A stretch of DNA of 64,000 nucleotides, taken from positions 1,978,001 to 2,042,000 of the forward strand of contig NZ_CP034465.1 in NCBI RefSeq assembly GCF_003955755.1. The letters run 5' to 3'. Origin of the DNA: Jeotgalibaca ciconiae. GTDB taxonomy: Bacteria > Bacillota > Bacilli > Lactobacillales > Aerococcaceae. Below the pieces are notes generated by a model, which saw nothing but the letters and a program-made list of their open reading frames with translations, did not search any database and was not told the DNA's origin. Within the stretch, counting starts at the first letter, position 1; each line of letters opens with the position of its first letter. Position numbers and translations under genes: made by a program. Shown here in pieces: positions 17,197 through 26,053 of this stretch.

Positions 17197-18789
17197 ATGA
17201 GACTGAGTGATTTTGAAGATAAGATTAACCCAATTATAGTAGACAGAGGGATCAGTTATTACGAGAGAGGACTCGTAAAGGAAGTAAGTCAACAGGGAGA
17301 TGAGTTTATAGTAGTTGTTGAGGGAACGGATGCTTATCAGGTTTTCGTGGAACTCGATAATAAAGGAACCATTCTCTTTTCTGACTGTGACTGTCCTTAT
17401 GACAAGGGACCAATTTGTAAACATCAAGTAGCTGCTTTTTATGAAATCAAGAAGCGATGTGCGATGCCAGATGAAGCACCTTCACTAGAAGAACTACTCC
17501 AAAGTTTGTCGAAAGAACAACTGATTGAAATAATTAAGGACCGTGTGAATGCAGATGACACTTACGATAGCAAGCTAACGATGAAGTATGCTCCGGAAGA
17601 GGAGGCAGATTCATCTTTTGAATTTATCGAAGAAACTATTTATCAATATATGGGAGATGATGGATTTGTTTCTTATTATGAAGTGAGCGATCTTGTCGAA
17701 GAGCTATCTATGGTATTAGAAAGAGCGAAGAATTTAGCGAATCCGATAAAAAGCTTGGATATAAGTTTAAGGTTACTGGAAGAATCAGCGGTGCTAATTG
17801 AAAATAGTGATGACTCAAGCGGAGAACTTGGATTCTTAATAGATGAGACACTAGAATTTATAAATCTACTTGCCCGGAACCATAAAATCGATACAGAGAC
17901 ACGCACGAAATTTTTTCAAAAAATCATTAATATCTCAAATGGCGAATCACTGAAAGGATGGATGGATTATCGCATCGCACTTCTCGTAGTATGTTTAGAA
18001 TTTAAAAATATAGAAACAGCAAAAAAACATTTACTAAATAATATTGAGGAATTGCTCGAATCACTAGATAATTCTTCCTTTGTTCAAGATGAACTTCTTA
18101 AAATAAAACTAGATCTCTTACCAGAAAGTAAAATACTAACTTTCTTAAAGAAAAATCTCAAATATACGAGTATGCGTGAAATTCTAATAAAAAGATATAT
18201 GAAGGAAGAAAAATACCAAGAGGTTATTCAACTTACCGAAGAAGGAGAAAAGAAAGACCAAAACTACCCAGGATTAGTTAAAAAATGGCAAGATGAGCGT
18301 TATAAAGCTTTTAAAGTATTAGGAATTGTTGAAAAACAAAAAGATTTAGCCCAAAAATTGCTGTTAGAAGGAGATTTTTCTTATTATTTTGAATTAAAAC
18401 AACTTGGTGAAATAGATTATAATTACCTGATTGAAAAAACAAAGAAACAGAATCATGGGTGGGGAAATAATATCTACTTAAAAATAATACTCCATGAAAA
18501 TGATTTACCAGAGCTTTTGAATTATATACAAACAAAAATTTTTGAGATAAGAAATTATGCAGATTTATTAGTGACGGCATACCCTGAAGATGTGGCAAAA
18601 ATTTATTATCAATATATTCTATCAATCGCAGCTGCCGCAGATAATCGTAAAAAATATCGATCAGTGTGCAATGTTATTCAAGACTACCGAAAATATACAG
18701 AAGGTAGAAAAATTCAACAGCTTATCACAGAACTTAAAGCTCTCTATAATAGAAAACCCGCTTTTTTGGACGAGTTGAGCAAGGTATAA
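17197..18789 (+). CDS. SWIM zinc-finger protein of unknown function
   Basis: A 530-residue cytoplasmic protein. The ATG at 17197 follows AAAGGAG by eight bases; an in-frame TTG at 17170 lies before the site and is rejected. The SWIM motif is complete: Cys64-x-Cys66-x7-Cys74-x-His76, in an ordinary SWIM context (DCDCPYDKGPICKH). The rest is mostly helical and Lys/Glu/Leu-rich, resembling tandem helical hairpins. SWIM domains bind DNA or proteins; in bacteria these proteins often sit next to SNF2 helicases, but none is found here. It is monocistronic in this window. Confidence 0.82.
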   Translation: MRLSDFEDKINPIIVDRGISYYERGLVKEVSQQGDEFIVVVEGTDAYQVFVELDNKGTILFSDCDCPYDKGPICKHQVAAFYEIKKRCAMPDEAPSLEELLQSLSKEQLIEIIKDRVNADDTYDSKLTMKYAPEEEADSSFEFIEETIYQYMGDDGFVSYYEVSDLVEELSMVLERAKNLANPIKSLDISLRLLEESAVLIENSDDSSGELGFLIDETLEFINLLARNHKIDTETRTKFFQKIINISNGESLKGWMDYRIALLVVCLEFKNIETAKKHLLNNIEELLESLDNSSFVQDELLKIKLDLLPESKILTFLKKNLKYTSMREILIKRYMKEEKYQEVIQLTEEGEKKDQNYPGLVKKWQDERYKAFKVLGIVEKQKDLAQKLLLEGDFSYYFELKQLGEIDYNYLIEKTKKQNHGWGNNIYLKIILHENDLPELLNYIQTKIFEIRNYADLLVTAYPEDVAKIYYQYILSIAAAADNRKKYRSVCNVIQDYRKYTEGRKIQQLITELKALYNRKPAFLDELSKV

Positions 18790-18976
18790 GAACTAAAATT
18801 AGAAAAAGCCATCTGTTGGTTTCGTTGATTACAGGGCGGCTTCCCAAAGACGAATTCATAAGGCCAAAAATTGAGATAGGTGAGAAGCGAATCAAAATTA
18901 TTCAAGGAAATGAAAAACGAACGATTTTACTAAGCTGAAAATAGAGTAATTGGATAAGCGGGAAAAACTGAATCTG

Positions 18977-19016
18977 GAGTTCATCCTAGGAAAGTAGGGT
19001 GAACTCTGGATTTTTT
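18977..19016 (+). terminator. Terminator-like hairpin in the 18790-19211 gap
   Basis: GAGTTCATCCTA pairs with TAGGGTGAACTC around GGAAAG, followed by GGATTTTTT. The 422-base gap otherwise holds a weak hairpin just after the SWIM gene (AAGCC to GGCTT, 18806-18842), decayed R5-type palindromes (19035-19108, ending CTGTATAATACAG) and a -10 box TATAAT at 19127-19132 for the next operon. Confidence 0.75.
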
Positions 19017-19172
19017 GTATTTTCCGAAGTTTAGCTAGTATTACAGAAAAATACAGCTCAGAAAATACTTCTCTACTATACAAAAATCTTCGAAACTGTA
19101 TAATACAGCCTAATAATTTTTTACCTTATAATGGATAAATTCTCCCATAAGCATTATCATGGACATATGTAA

Positions 19173-19186
19173 TGAAAGCGTTTCAA
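19173..19186 (+). promoter_or_regulatory. cre box before the Gfo/Idh/MocA operon
   Basis: TGAAAGCGTTTCAA fits the CcpA site consensus WGWAARCGYTWWCW at all positions. It lies 26 bases before the start codon and about 40 bases after the -10 TATAAT, a repression position. It marks the operon 19212-22168 as carbon-regulated. Confidence 0.8.
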
Positions 19187-19211
19187 AAACAATATTAGGA
19201 GGAACACAACT

Positions 19212-20171
19212 ATGAAATGGGCAATTCTAGGAGCAGGTAATATCGCGAATGAGTTTGCGCGCTCATTCAGGTCAGAAAAATCGGAGCTTTATGCTGTAGC
19301 ATCGCGGTCGATCGAAAAAGCAAAAAGCTTTGCTGAAAAACACGAAATACCGGTGAGCTACGGTTCTTATGAGGAGATGCTTGCGGACAAAGCAGTTACT
19401 GCTGTCTATATCGCGACGCCGCACAGCCACCATTATGAGCAAATCAAAATGTGTTTAGAGGCAGGAAAACATGTCTTTTGTGAAAAAGTGATGGTGACCA
19501 GCAAAGCACAATTGGATGAAGTGATTGCGCTAGCTGACTCAAAAGGGCTCTATCTTGCCGAAGCCATGACTATTTTTCACGTACCCCTCTATCCGAAACT
19601 AAAAAAATGGATCAAAGAAAACAATCCCGGCAAAGTAAAAATGATTCATGCTCCATTTGGTGCCTATAAGCCAACGGATTCTCCAATGTATTTTTATAAA
19701 ATGGATTTGGCTGGTGGTGCATTATTCGATATCGGCACCTACGCTTTGACTTTCGTGCTTGAATTCATGAGCAGTCAACCAACAGATATCTTAACCATGG
19801 GAAATTTACATGAAAGTGGCGTCGATGAATCATCAGTGATTTTATTGCGAAATAAAGAACAAGAGCTGGCTACTGTTGAGCTTTCTTTTGGCACGAATTT
19901 ACCTCATGTTGGCGTAGTGGCTTTTGAAAAGGGCTATTTACAGATTCAAAATTATCCACGTGCCAGTAAAGCAGTTTTTACTTCCCTTGATGGTGAAGAA
20001 ACAATCATTGAGGTGGATAATCAAACGCATGCATTCACGCACGAAATTAACCATTTTACCGATATGGTGCTTTCAAAAGAGGAGAACAAAACAATAGCGA
20101 AGACCCAACAAGTTCTTGAAATTATGGATGTTGTCCGCAAAGAGTGGGGACTTGTTTATCCATTTGAATAA
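19212..20171 (+). CDS. Gfo/Idh/MocA-family oxidoreductase
   Basis: A 319-residue NAD(P)-dependent dehydrogenase. The Rossmann fold starts at once: WAILGAGNIANEFARSF; the usual EKP motif reads CEKVMV, keeping the Lys that lies near the nicotinamide. ATPHSHHYEQI precedes it as expected, and the C-terminal half is the open-faced beta-sheet substrate domain (GGALFDIGTYAL). AGGAGG gives a clear start. Substrates of this family are sugars, inositols and their derivatives. Its operon partners, a ceramidase-like hydrolase and a SIS protein, do not fix the substrate. Confidence 0.88.
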   Translation: MKWAILGAGNIANEFARSFRSEKSELYAVASRSIEKAKSFAEKHEIPVSYGSYEEMLADKAVTAVYIATPHSHHYEQIKMCLEAGKHVFCEKVMVTSKAQLDEVIALADSKGLYLAEAMTIFHVPLYPKLKKWIKENNPGKVKMIHAPFGAYKPTDSPMYFYKMDLAGGALFDIGTYALTFVLEFMSSQPTDILTMGNLHESGVDESSVILLRNKEQELATVELSFGTNLPHVGVVAFEKGYLQIQNYPRASKAVFTSLDGEETIIEVDNQTHAFTHEINHFTDMVLSKEENKTIAKTQQVLEIMDVVRKEWGLVYPFE

Positions 20172-20196
20172 AGACAAGCTAAGCAAGGAGTTTTGA

Positions 20197-21432
20197 ATGA
20201 TGGAAATGAACCCAATGATACTTGCCGGATTTGCAAGAGAGGATATTACACCTAAAATTCCTGTCCCTATGTCAGGATTTGATGGAATCCGGATCGCGAC
20301 GGGAGTACATGACCCTTTGTACGCAAACGTAATGGTAATAAAAAAGAATGAAGAGCTATTTGTCATGTCTGTTTTGGATCTTCTTAGTATTGATATCGAA
20401 TTGCTTTCATCTGTTCGTTCAAAGATTGAAAGCCTAGGTATGATGAAGGGATGCAATGTTCAAATTATGGCTACGCACACTCATTCAGGACCAGTCGGTA
20501 TCAATGATACCGAAACTGGAATCATGGAAGGGTCTAGTTACTTTTTAGGAAATAAGGATAGCCATTATATCAACTATGTTTCCGAGAAAATCGTCCAGGC
20601 GATTAAATCAGCTGTAAGAAATCTGCAGGCTCAGACGATAAAGATTGGAAAATCAACCGTTTCCGGAATATCAAGCAATCGTTCCAGAAAAAATGATGAG
20701 TACGATAATGTTGTTTTGGCATTTGAATTCAGTTCTGAAAGTAACGAGAAGAACTTATTTTTACGTTTTTCTTGTCATCCTACTGTATTTGATTCCTCGA
20801 ATACATTGATTAGTGCGGATTTCCCAGCTTCTTTGTATCAAAGATATGCGGATAAATATAAGCATACCTTCTTCATAAACGGTGCCTGCGGAGACATTTC
20901 AACCCGGCATACAAGAAAATCTTCCGATTTTAATGAGATTGAACGAATGGGACGAGTACTAGAAGAAGTCATTACTGAATCACTACTAGCGCCATTTTAT
21001 GAAGGAATATTTGATTCATTTGAGATGCATTCTAAATGGTTTACTATTGAGACGAAAAAGCCGGGAAACATAGCTGAATTAAAAAGAAAATATCAGAAGA
21101 TGGAGGAAGGAATCGAAAAAATTTCTGTTCGGGCTGAGTTGGAGTATGCCAAACGACAAAAACAACGACCATTCTTAATGGAAGCAGGAGCAGTTGAAAT
21201 TCAAGGCATGAAATTTAATTTCCTTCCTGTTGAAATCTATTCCTCACTTATTTTAGCCCATTTAACAGAGAATATTTTCTTTTCAGGGTTTGCCAATGGT
21301 TATTATACCTATTTGCCGGATTCAAAAGCCTATGAAAGAGGAGAATATGAGGCATATATGTCGCCATTTGCTATGGGCGAGGGAGAAAGATTGATTAGTA
21401 AAGTAAGTAAATGGCTAAAGGAATTAGAATAG
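20197..21432 (+). CDS. Neutral/alkaline ceramidase-like hydrolase (N-terminal domain only)
   Basis: A 411-residue protein with the zinc-hydrolase fold of neutral ceramidases: GFAREDITPKIPVPMSGFDG at the start, MATHTHSGPVG (zinc HxH) near residue 90, FSCHPTVF near 205 and NGACGDISTRH near 230. Ceramidases are secreted and about 700 residues; this protein lacks a signal peptide and the C-terminal immunoglobulin-like domain, so it is a cytoplasmic relative acting on another amide or ester. AAGGAG lies six bases before the ATG. In this operon (dehydrogenase, hydrolase, SIS) an amidated or acylated sugar is a reasonable guess; I cannot name it. Confidence 0.75.
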   Translation: MMEMNPMILAGFAREDITPKIPVPMSGFDGIRIATGVHDPLYANVMVIKKNEELFVMSVLDLLSIDIELLSSVRSKIESLGMMKGCNVQIMATHTHSGPVGINDTETGIMEGSSYFLGNKDSHYINYVSEKIVQAIKSAVRNLQAQTIKIGKSTVSGISSNRSRKNDEYDNVVLAFEFSSESNEKNLFLRFSCHPTVFDSSNTLISADFPASLYQRYADKYKHTFFINGACGDISTRHTRKSSDFNEIERMGRVLEEVITESLLAPFYEGIFDSFEMHSKWFTIETKKPGNIAELKRKYQKMEEGIEKISVRAELEYAKRQKQRPFLMEAGAVEIQGMKFNFLPVEIYSSLILAHLTENIFFSGFANGYYTYLPDSKAYERGEYEAYMSPFAMGEGERLISKVSKWLKELE

Positions 21433-21445
21433 AGAGGGGAAAAAA

Positions 21446-22168
21446 ATGGATTTTACAGAAAAATACTATCAAAGTGTATTGAGCTGTCTAGAAAAAATAG
21501 ATTCTCAAAAAGAAACCATTAAGCAAGCCGCGAATTTGATGAGTGATGCTCAAAAAAATGGCCATACTCTTTATGCCATCGGGACAGGACATTCCCATAT
21601 GATTGCGGAAGAAGTATATGCCCGGGCAGGTGGATTTGCTAAAATATATCCAATCATCGAAGTTGAAATGACACTCATTACCGATCCAATGAAGAGTACT
21701 TATATTGAAAGAGAGAGCAGTTATGCGAATGTGATTGAGAGTTTATATCCTGTGAAGGAAAATGATGTTCTGATTGCCGTTAGCAATTCCGGGAGAAATC
21801 CTTTCATTATTGAATATGTTCAGAGAATGCGATCCAAAGGAGTGAAAATCGTTGTCATCACGTCCATGACTCATACCAGCCAAGTTGATTCGAGGCACGA
21901 GAGTGGTTTAAAATTATTTGAGCTGGGAGATTTTGTTCTTGATAATACGGCGCCTTATAATGATGCTTCCATCGAAATCACGGAAGACAAGGTGATGGGA
22001 CCCGTTTCGACGATCACTGGCACATTTATTATTCAAAATTTAGTAGGTGAAATGGTAACAAATCTAGTATCGGATGGCGTTGATGCGCCAGTCTTTAAAA
22101 GCAGTAACGCAGATCATGCAGATGAATATAATAAGCAGCTTTTCAACAAATACATTTATAAACGGTAA
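21446..22168 (+). CDS. SIS-domain sugar-phosphate binding protein (UPF0309-like)
   Basis: A 240-residue protein of one SIS domain. The motifs LYAIGTGHSHMIAEEVYARAGG (residues 38-58) and VLIAVSNSGRNPFIIEYV (near 108-125) form the phosphosugar loop, and VVITSMTHTSQ follows. Members are phosphosugar isomerases or deaminase-like enzymes; a helix-turn-helix is absent, so it is not an RpiR regulator. GAGAGGGG precedes the ATG, 14 bases after the hydrolase gene. A strong terminator follows at 22183. Confidence 0.82.
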   Translation: MDFTEKYYQSVLSCLEKIDSQKETIKQAANLMSDAQKNGHTLYAIGTGHSHMIAEEVYARAGGFAKIYPIIEVEMTLITDPMKSTYIERESSYANVIESLYPVKENDVLIAVSNSGRNPFIIEYVQRMRSKGVKIVVITSMTHTSQVDSRHESGLKLFELGDFVLDNTAPYNDASIEITEDKVMGPVSTITGTFIIQNLVGEMVTNLVSDGVDAPVFKSSNADHADEYNKQLFNKYIYKR

Positions 22169-22182
22169 GATGTCGATATAGT

Positions 22183-22229
22183 AAAGCATCCGATAAGTCA
22201 GCAGCGAGTGACTTATTGGATGCTTTTTT
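22183..22229 (+). terminator. Terminator of the Gfo/hydrolase/SIS operon
   Basis: AAAGCATCC and ATAAGTCA pair with TGACTTAT and GGATGCTTT, followed by T6. Confidence 0.92.
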
Positions 22230-22285
22230 CTGCCTATAATGCTGATACCTAGCAACTCGAGTTCCTCTCACTATTCATATTTATA

Positions 22286-22437
22286 CTATTTCATTCACTG
22301 AACATTAATTTTGTCGCCACTAGATGAAATTAATAGCTAATATTGTCTAGTGAGGACTTGCTCGGGCTGTCACTGAATGAAATTAGTCATTATTCTCATC
22401 CAGTGGGAGCGGAGATACCTTATCACTGAATGTAATT
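22286..22437. repeat. R3 repeat, copy 2
   Basis: Closely similar to copy 3 at 49588-49738: both share TAATAGCTAATATTGTCTAG and GAATGAAATTAGTCATTATT and the same order of alternating CACT-N2-ATGAAAT half sites. It lies downstream of a terminator, between operons. Confidence 0.88.
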
Positions 22438-22507
22438 ATCAAAAAACGTCAAAATAATTTCAGAAAAAAACTTGTAACAATAGTCCCAGAAATTTACCTG
22501 TCATTTT

Positions 22508-22576
22508 CTTCCATATCAATGTGGCAATAAGAGTGATTTACGCTGTATATACACAACTTCAATTGATACCTATAAT
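22508..22576 (+). promoter_or_regulatory. PRD-regulator operator and promoter of the aldolase operon
   Basis: TTTCCA-N8-TGGCAA (22508-22527; right part ATCAATGTGGCAA) is followed by TATAAT at 22571-22576. The -35 region (TATACA) is weak. The same operator and -10, in identical spacing, precede the PTS gene at 29190, with the PRD regulator gene between the two. MtlR/ManR-type PRD activators bind TTGNCA-type inverted repeats just upstream of the -35 box, which fits. Confidence 0.72.
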
Positions 22577-22628
22577 AAAAATATGAGATAGCGTACATCA
22601 TTTAATTGAGAAAAGGTGGCGAGAACTA

Positions 22629-23273
22629 GTGAAGTACATTATTGATTCTGGAAATCGTGCTCATATTGAGCAAGTGTTGACGATGGGAATAAATGGTATA
22701 ACAGCAAATCCGAGTATGTACAAAAATAATAATGAATCCTTTTATAAGTTCATTGAAGACTACTCAGAGAAAGAATTAACGTTTTTGAGTGGGGAAGTGA
22801 TGGGAAATACTTTGGAAGAGTTACTAGATGAAGTTGATCGGCTCATCAGAATCAACAAAAATATTGTTATCAAAATAAATTTTTCAGAAGTTGGGTTAAA
22901 ACTATGTTCACAACTTTCAGAACAAGGAATTAAGACTGCGTTGACACTGGTGTTTACTATCCCTCAAGCAATTGCAGCCATTCAAGCTGGAGCGGATTAT
23001 TTGTTTCCATTTATTGGCAGAAATGAAGAGCACGGAAATGATGGATTATCATTTATTATTTCCTTACAGAATTTAATCAGACAAAAAGGATATTCAACGA
23101 AAGTGATTGCTGCCTCAATTAAAAATATATATCAACTTGAACAGATTGCAAAAGCTGGAATAGACTATGCAGCAGTTCCTTATGACTTATATATGAAATC
23201 GCTTTATCACCCGCTGACGGAGAGCGGAAAAATAGCATTCGAAGAAGATTGGAATGCTTTGATTAGCAAATAA
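22629..23273 (+). CDS. Transaldolase/fructose-6-phosphate aldolase-like protein
   Basis: A 214-residue class I aldolase of the short transaldolase (FSA/TalC) family. The Schiff-base Lys is Lys82 in NIVIKINFS; GITANPSMY and LTLVFTIPQAIAAIQAGADYLFPFIGR match the barrel strands of the family. The opening DSGNRAHI replaces DTANVDEI and several loops differ from the second copy at 30812, so the substrate may differ. GTG start after AAGGTGG. It heads an operon with an iron alcohol dehydrogenase, an RPE-like epimerase and a YitT protein. Confidence 0.85.
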   Translation: MKYIIDSGNRAHIEQVLTMGINGITANPSMYKNNNESFYKFIEDYSEKELTFLSGEVMGNTLEELLDEVDRLIRINKNIVIKINFSEVGLKLCSQLSEQGIKTALTLVFTIPQAIAAIQAGADYLFPFIGRNEEHGNDGLSFIISLQNLIRQKGYSTKVIAASIKNIYQLEQIAKAGIDYAAVPYDLYMKSLYHPLTESGKIAFEEDWNALISK

Positions 23274-23327
23274 AGATGACTTTATCCCTTGTAAAAAGGC
23301 GATAAGGGAGTGGAGAAGGAGGATAAG

Positions 23328-24455
23328 ATGTTTAATTACTATCAACCAACAAAAATTCATTTTGGTCCTGGCAGATTACGGGAAATCGGGAAAATCACGA
23401 AAAAGCATGGGAATCGTTGCTTGCTCGTATCAACAGCGGACGAACCTTTAATCCCGCTCTATGAACGAGTAAAGGATTTATTATCAGCAGAAGAAATTAA
23501 GGTCTTTCATTTTGACCAAGTATCGCCGAACCCGACTACAGAGATTATTGAAGAGGGGCTTCGCTTTTTAAATGAAAATCCATGTGATTTTGTATTAGCA
23601 GTAGGAGGAGGCAGTTCGATCGATGTAGCTAAAGCTCTAGCCTTTGTTAATGGAAAGATAGAAATAGATTGGAAAGAAGTATTTTTCTATGATTCACCGT
23701 TTGAGGATTATCATACTTATAATGAAAAAATGCTGCCGATTATTTCGATTCCGACAACATCCGGAACAGGTTCACACGTAACGCAGGCTTCGGTTATTAC
23801 AAGTGGAAAAGAGAAAGTATCATTCTATCATCCGGATTTGTTTTCAAAAGAATGCATTGTTGACAGTGAGCTGACACTCACTTTGCCGAACAGTATAACT
23901 GCTGCTACAGGATTTGATGCTTTCACCCACGCTTTCGAAAGTTATATTAACCCAAGAGCCTCTTATTATAGCGAGATGGATTCGATTACTGCAATGAAGT
24001 TAATTGTACAATATTTACCTAAAGTTTTAAAAGATCCTAAAAATTTAGACTTTCGGATAAAAATGTCAATGGCAGATACATTGGCAGGGCGAGCATTAGC
24101 AAATTCTGGGGCAGACGCACCTCATCCACTGTCAGAATTAATTGGAGGAATCGTGCCAATTCCACATGGCAATGCCTTATCAGTAGTATATCCATCCTTT
24201 ATTAAATATGGCTATGACAAATATCAAAAGAAAATGGATAAGGTAGCTTCGATTTTTAATCCAGCTAGCCAAAATCTCTATAGAGAGCTAACAGAATTTT
24301 TATCCATCATCGGCCTAGATCGATCACTTCAAGAATATCATGTAGACAAAACTGATTTCAATGAGATGATTGCATCTCCAATGTTAGATCACCTTCCTTT
24401 TGGAAACCGTGACTTTCTTGAAAAAATATTGCATGAATCATATGAAAAGAAATAA
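23328..24455 (+). CDS. Iron-containing alcohol dehydrogenase
   Basis: A 375-residue group III alcohol dehydrogenase. Motifs are GPGRLREIG at the N-terminus, GGGSSIDVAKA (NAD(P) loop near residue 90), TTSGTGSHVT, then the metal ligands: His in ATGFDAFTHAFESY, His in GADAPHPLSELIGG, His in VPIPHGNALS and Asp in CIVDSELT. The ATG at 23328 follows GGAGGA; an in-frame GTG at 23310 precedes the ribosome site. Such enzymes reduce aldehydes or oxidise polyols; next to an aldolase it probably reduces an aldehyde product of the cleavage reaction. The exact substrate is unknown. Confidence 0.88.
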   Translation: MFNYYQPTKIHFGPGRLREIGKITKKHGNRCLLVSTADEPLIPLYERVKDLLSAEEIKVFHFDQVSPNPTTEIIEEGLRFLNENPCDFVLAVGGGSSIDVAKALAFVNGKIEIDWKEVFFYDSPFEDYHTYNEKMLPIISIPTTSGTGSHVTQASVITSGKEKVSFYHPDLFSKECIVDSELTLTLPNSITAATGFDAFTHAFESYINPRASYYSEMDSITAMKLIVQYLPKVLKDPKNLDFRIKMSMADTLAGRALANSGADAPHPLSELIGGIVPIPHGNALSVVYPSFIKYGYDKYQKKMDKVASIFNPASQNLYRELTEFLSIIGLDRSLQEYHVDKTDFNEMIASPMLDHLPFGNRDFLEKILHESYEKK

Positions 24456-24488
24456 ATAAAATAAACAGAAGAGAATGGGGCAGAAAAA

Positions 24489-25205
24489 ATGAAACATATA
24501 AAAATCGCAGCTGGACTAGCGCATGTAAACTACGGAAGAATTGCTGATGTAGTAAAAGAAGCAAGCGAAGCGGGTGTAGACTATATTCACTCGGACGCAG
24601 CAGATATGCATGATTTGCAAAATATGAAGTTAATGGGGGGGCATCAAATTATTGATGCCATTCGTCCTGAAACGGACAAACCAATTGAATGCCACATCTA
24701 TACAATTAGCATGGATGAAATGTTTATTGAGCAAATTAAAGAAGCTGGAGCAAACATGCTGATTATTCCTGCAGAACATTTTATTGGAGCACAATTAGCG
24801 TACATCATCAACTGGTGTAGAGAAAGAGGACTCAAAGTAGGCTTGACGATTGGCTGTTATGCACCATTGAGTTTTGTGGAAGAATCGATTTATGATATTG
24901 ATCGTCTTCATATTGTGACGCACGGTGTAGATGAAACGGACGGGAAGGACAATTGGGGATGGAGACGAAGTGTTCCGGATTTGATTAAACGAGCAAGAAA
25001 GATGATTGATGAAAAAAATCCAACTTGTGAGCTCGCAATTGATGGTGGATTACGTGCAGACAATATGGACAAATTAATTGAATGCAACCCGGATGTAGTC
25101 GTACTTTCGTCAGCAATTTTCAAAGATCCAGATGGCTATACTGCTGGTGTACAAAAGTGCCGTGAAGCAATCGATACTGCGGCTAAAAAATATAAACTAC
25201 AATAA
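24489..25205 (+). CDS. Ribulose-phosphate 3-epimerase-like barrel protein
   Basis: A 238-residue TIM-barrel protein related to RPE. Metal ligands of the family are kept: His and Asp in YIHSDAADMHD, His in IECHIYT and Asp in LAIDGGLRADN. Other motifs are changed: the NPxTP strand reads CYAPLSFVEES and the VNPGFGGQ phosphate loop is replaced by HGVDETDGKDNWGWRR. It should therefore act on a ketose or ketose phosphate other than ribulose 5-phosphate. GGGG before the ATG serves as ribosome site, 33 bases after the dehydrogenase gene. Confidence 0.8.
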   Translation: MKHIKIAAGLAHVNYGRIADVVKEASEAGVDYIHSDAADMHDLQNMKLMGGHQIIDAIRPETDKPIECHIYTISMDEMFIEQIKEAGANMLIIPAEHFIGAQLAYIINWCRERGLKVGLTIGCYAPLSFVEESIYDIDRLHIVTHGVDETDGKDNWGWRRSVPDLIKRARKMIDEKNPTCELAIDGGLRADNMDKLIECNPDVVVLSSAIFKDPDGYTAGVQKCREAIDTAAKKYKLQ

Positions 25206-25220
25206 GCGAGGTGTCCAATC

Positions 25221-25853
25221 ATAAAAAAAGAATTATGGCTTGACTACGGTTGGATAACTGTATCGTCAATATTAACCGCAATCGCTGTAAACTTTTTCTT
25301 CCGATTCACCGGGTTAGCGCCCGGCGGAATTACGGGATTATCAATTGTTTTTTCAACAATATTAGGCGTGCCCATCGATATCATGTCTGTCTCTATTTCA
25401 TTACCGTTGCTTGCTTTGGGAATGATTATTCTTGGTAAAAACTTCGGCATCAAGACGTTGTATATTACGCTCATGACTCCTCTTTTTATGAGAATAATAC
25501 CCGCACTTCATATTACTGCAGCACTAAATAAATGGCATCCAATTTTAGAATTAATTGTGGCAGCATTACTCGGAGGGGTGTTAGTTGGAAGCAGCATCGG
25601 TATTGCCTTAAATCGTTCATGCGCAACCGGTGGAACAGATTTAATTGCGCTGCTGCTGAAATACTTCCTAAGCTTTTTAAAACTCTCGCATATCTTGCTA
25701 GTATTGGATGGATTCGTAGTAGTCGCTTCTGGCGTTATCAATAACAATCTGTTGATTGCTGTATTCAGCTTTATTTCGTTGCTGATTATTATCAAAACAA
25801 TCGCGTTCTTTACTCAGAATAAACTATTCGCACCAAAATTAGAACAAGCTTAA
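25221..25853 (+). CDS. YitT-family membrane protein with a non-ATG start
   Basis: A YczE/YyaS/YitT-type membrane protein of about 210 residues with five to six membrane segments (DYGWITVSSILTAIAVNFF, GLAPGGITGLS, ATGGTDLIALLLKYF). It lacks the C-terminal DUF2179 domain of long YitT proteins. The conserved N-terminus begins at 25221 with ATA; no in-frame ATG, GTG or TTG exists between the stop at 25203 and GTG 25353, although AGGTG at 25209-25213 is well placed for a start at 25221. Either AUA is used, or the start codon is mutated, or there is a base error. Starting at 25353 or ATG 25368 would remove the first two membrane segments. Confidence 0.7.
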   Translation: MKKELWLDYGWITVSSILTAIAVNFFFRFTGLAPGGITGLSIVFSTILGVPIDIMSVSISLPLLALGMIILGKNFGIKTLYITLMTPLFMRIIPALHITAALNKWHPILELIVAALLGGVLVGSSIGIALNRSCATGGTDLIALLLKYFLSFLKLSHILLVLDGFVVVASGVINNNLLIAVFSFISLLIIIKTIAFFTQNKLFAPKLEQA

Positions 25854-25891
25854 CAAGAAAAGCTGATAAATTTGATTTTCCTCGAAAGAAA

Positions 25892-26023
25892 TTTAGGAAA
25901 GTGGGAGGTTCAGGAGCTTTTTTATCGGTGAAGGTAACACTTTTGAGAAATCTGGGAGGTTCAGGAGCTTTTTACTGGCCCAAGCTTTTTCAGCTACCGG
26001 AAGCTTACACTTTTGAGAAATCA
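25892..26023. repeat. R1 palindromic repeat, copy 2 (internal duplication)
   Basis: Two tandem units of GGGAGGTTCAGGAGCTTTTT (25902 and 25953 onward) alternate with GGTGAAGGTAACACTTTTGAG and GGAAGCTTACACTTTTGAG. The same building blocks are seen at 284-325 in copy 1. It lies between convergent genes. Confidence 0.7.
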
Positions 26024-26053
26024 CGACATGTCTTTCCATTAGTATCAACACGA

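Noticed and set aside
22629-25205. Sulfoquinovose breakdown by the sulfo-transaldolase route
   Set aside because: A transaldolase and an iron alcohol dehydrogenase fit, but no sulfoquinovosidase or sulfonate exporter is present, and the partner operon has a PTS.
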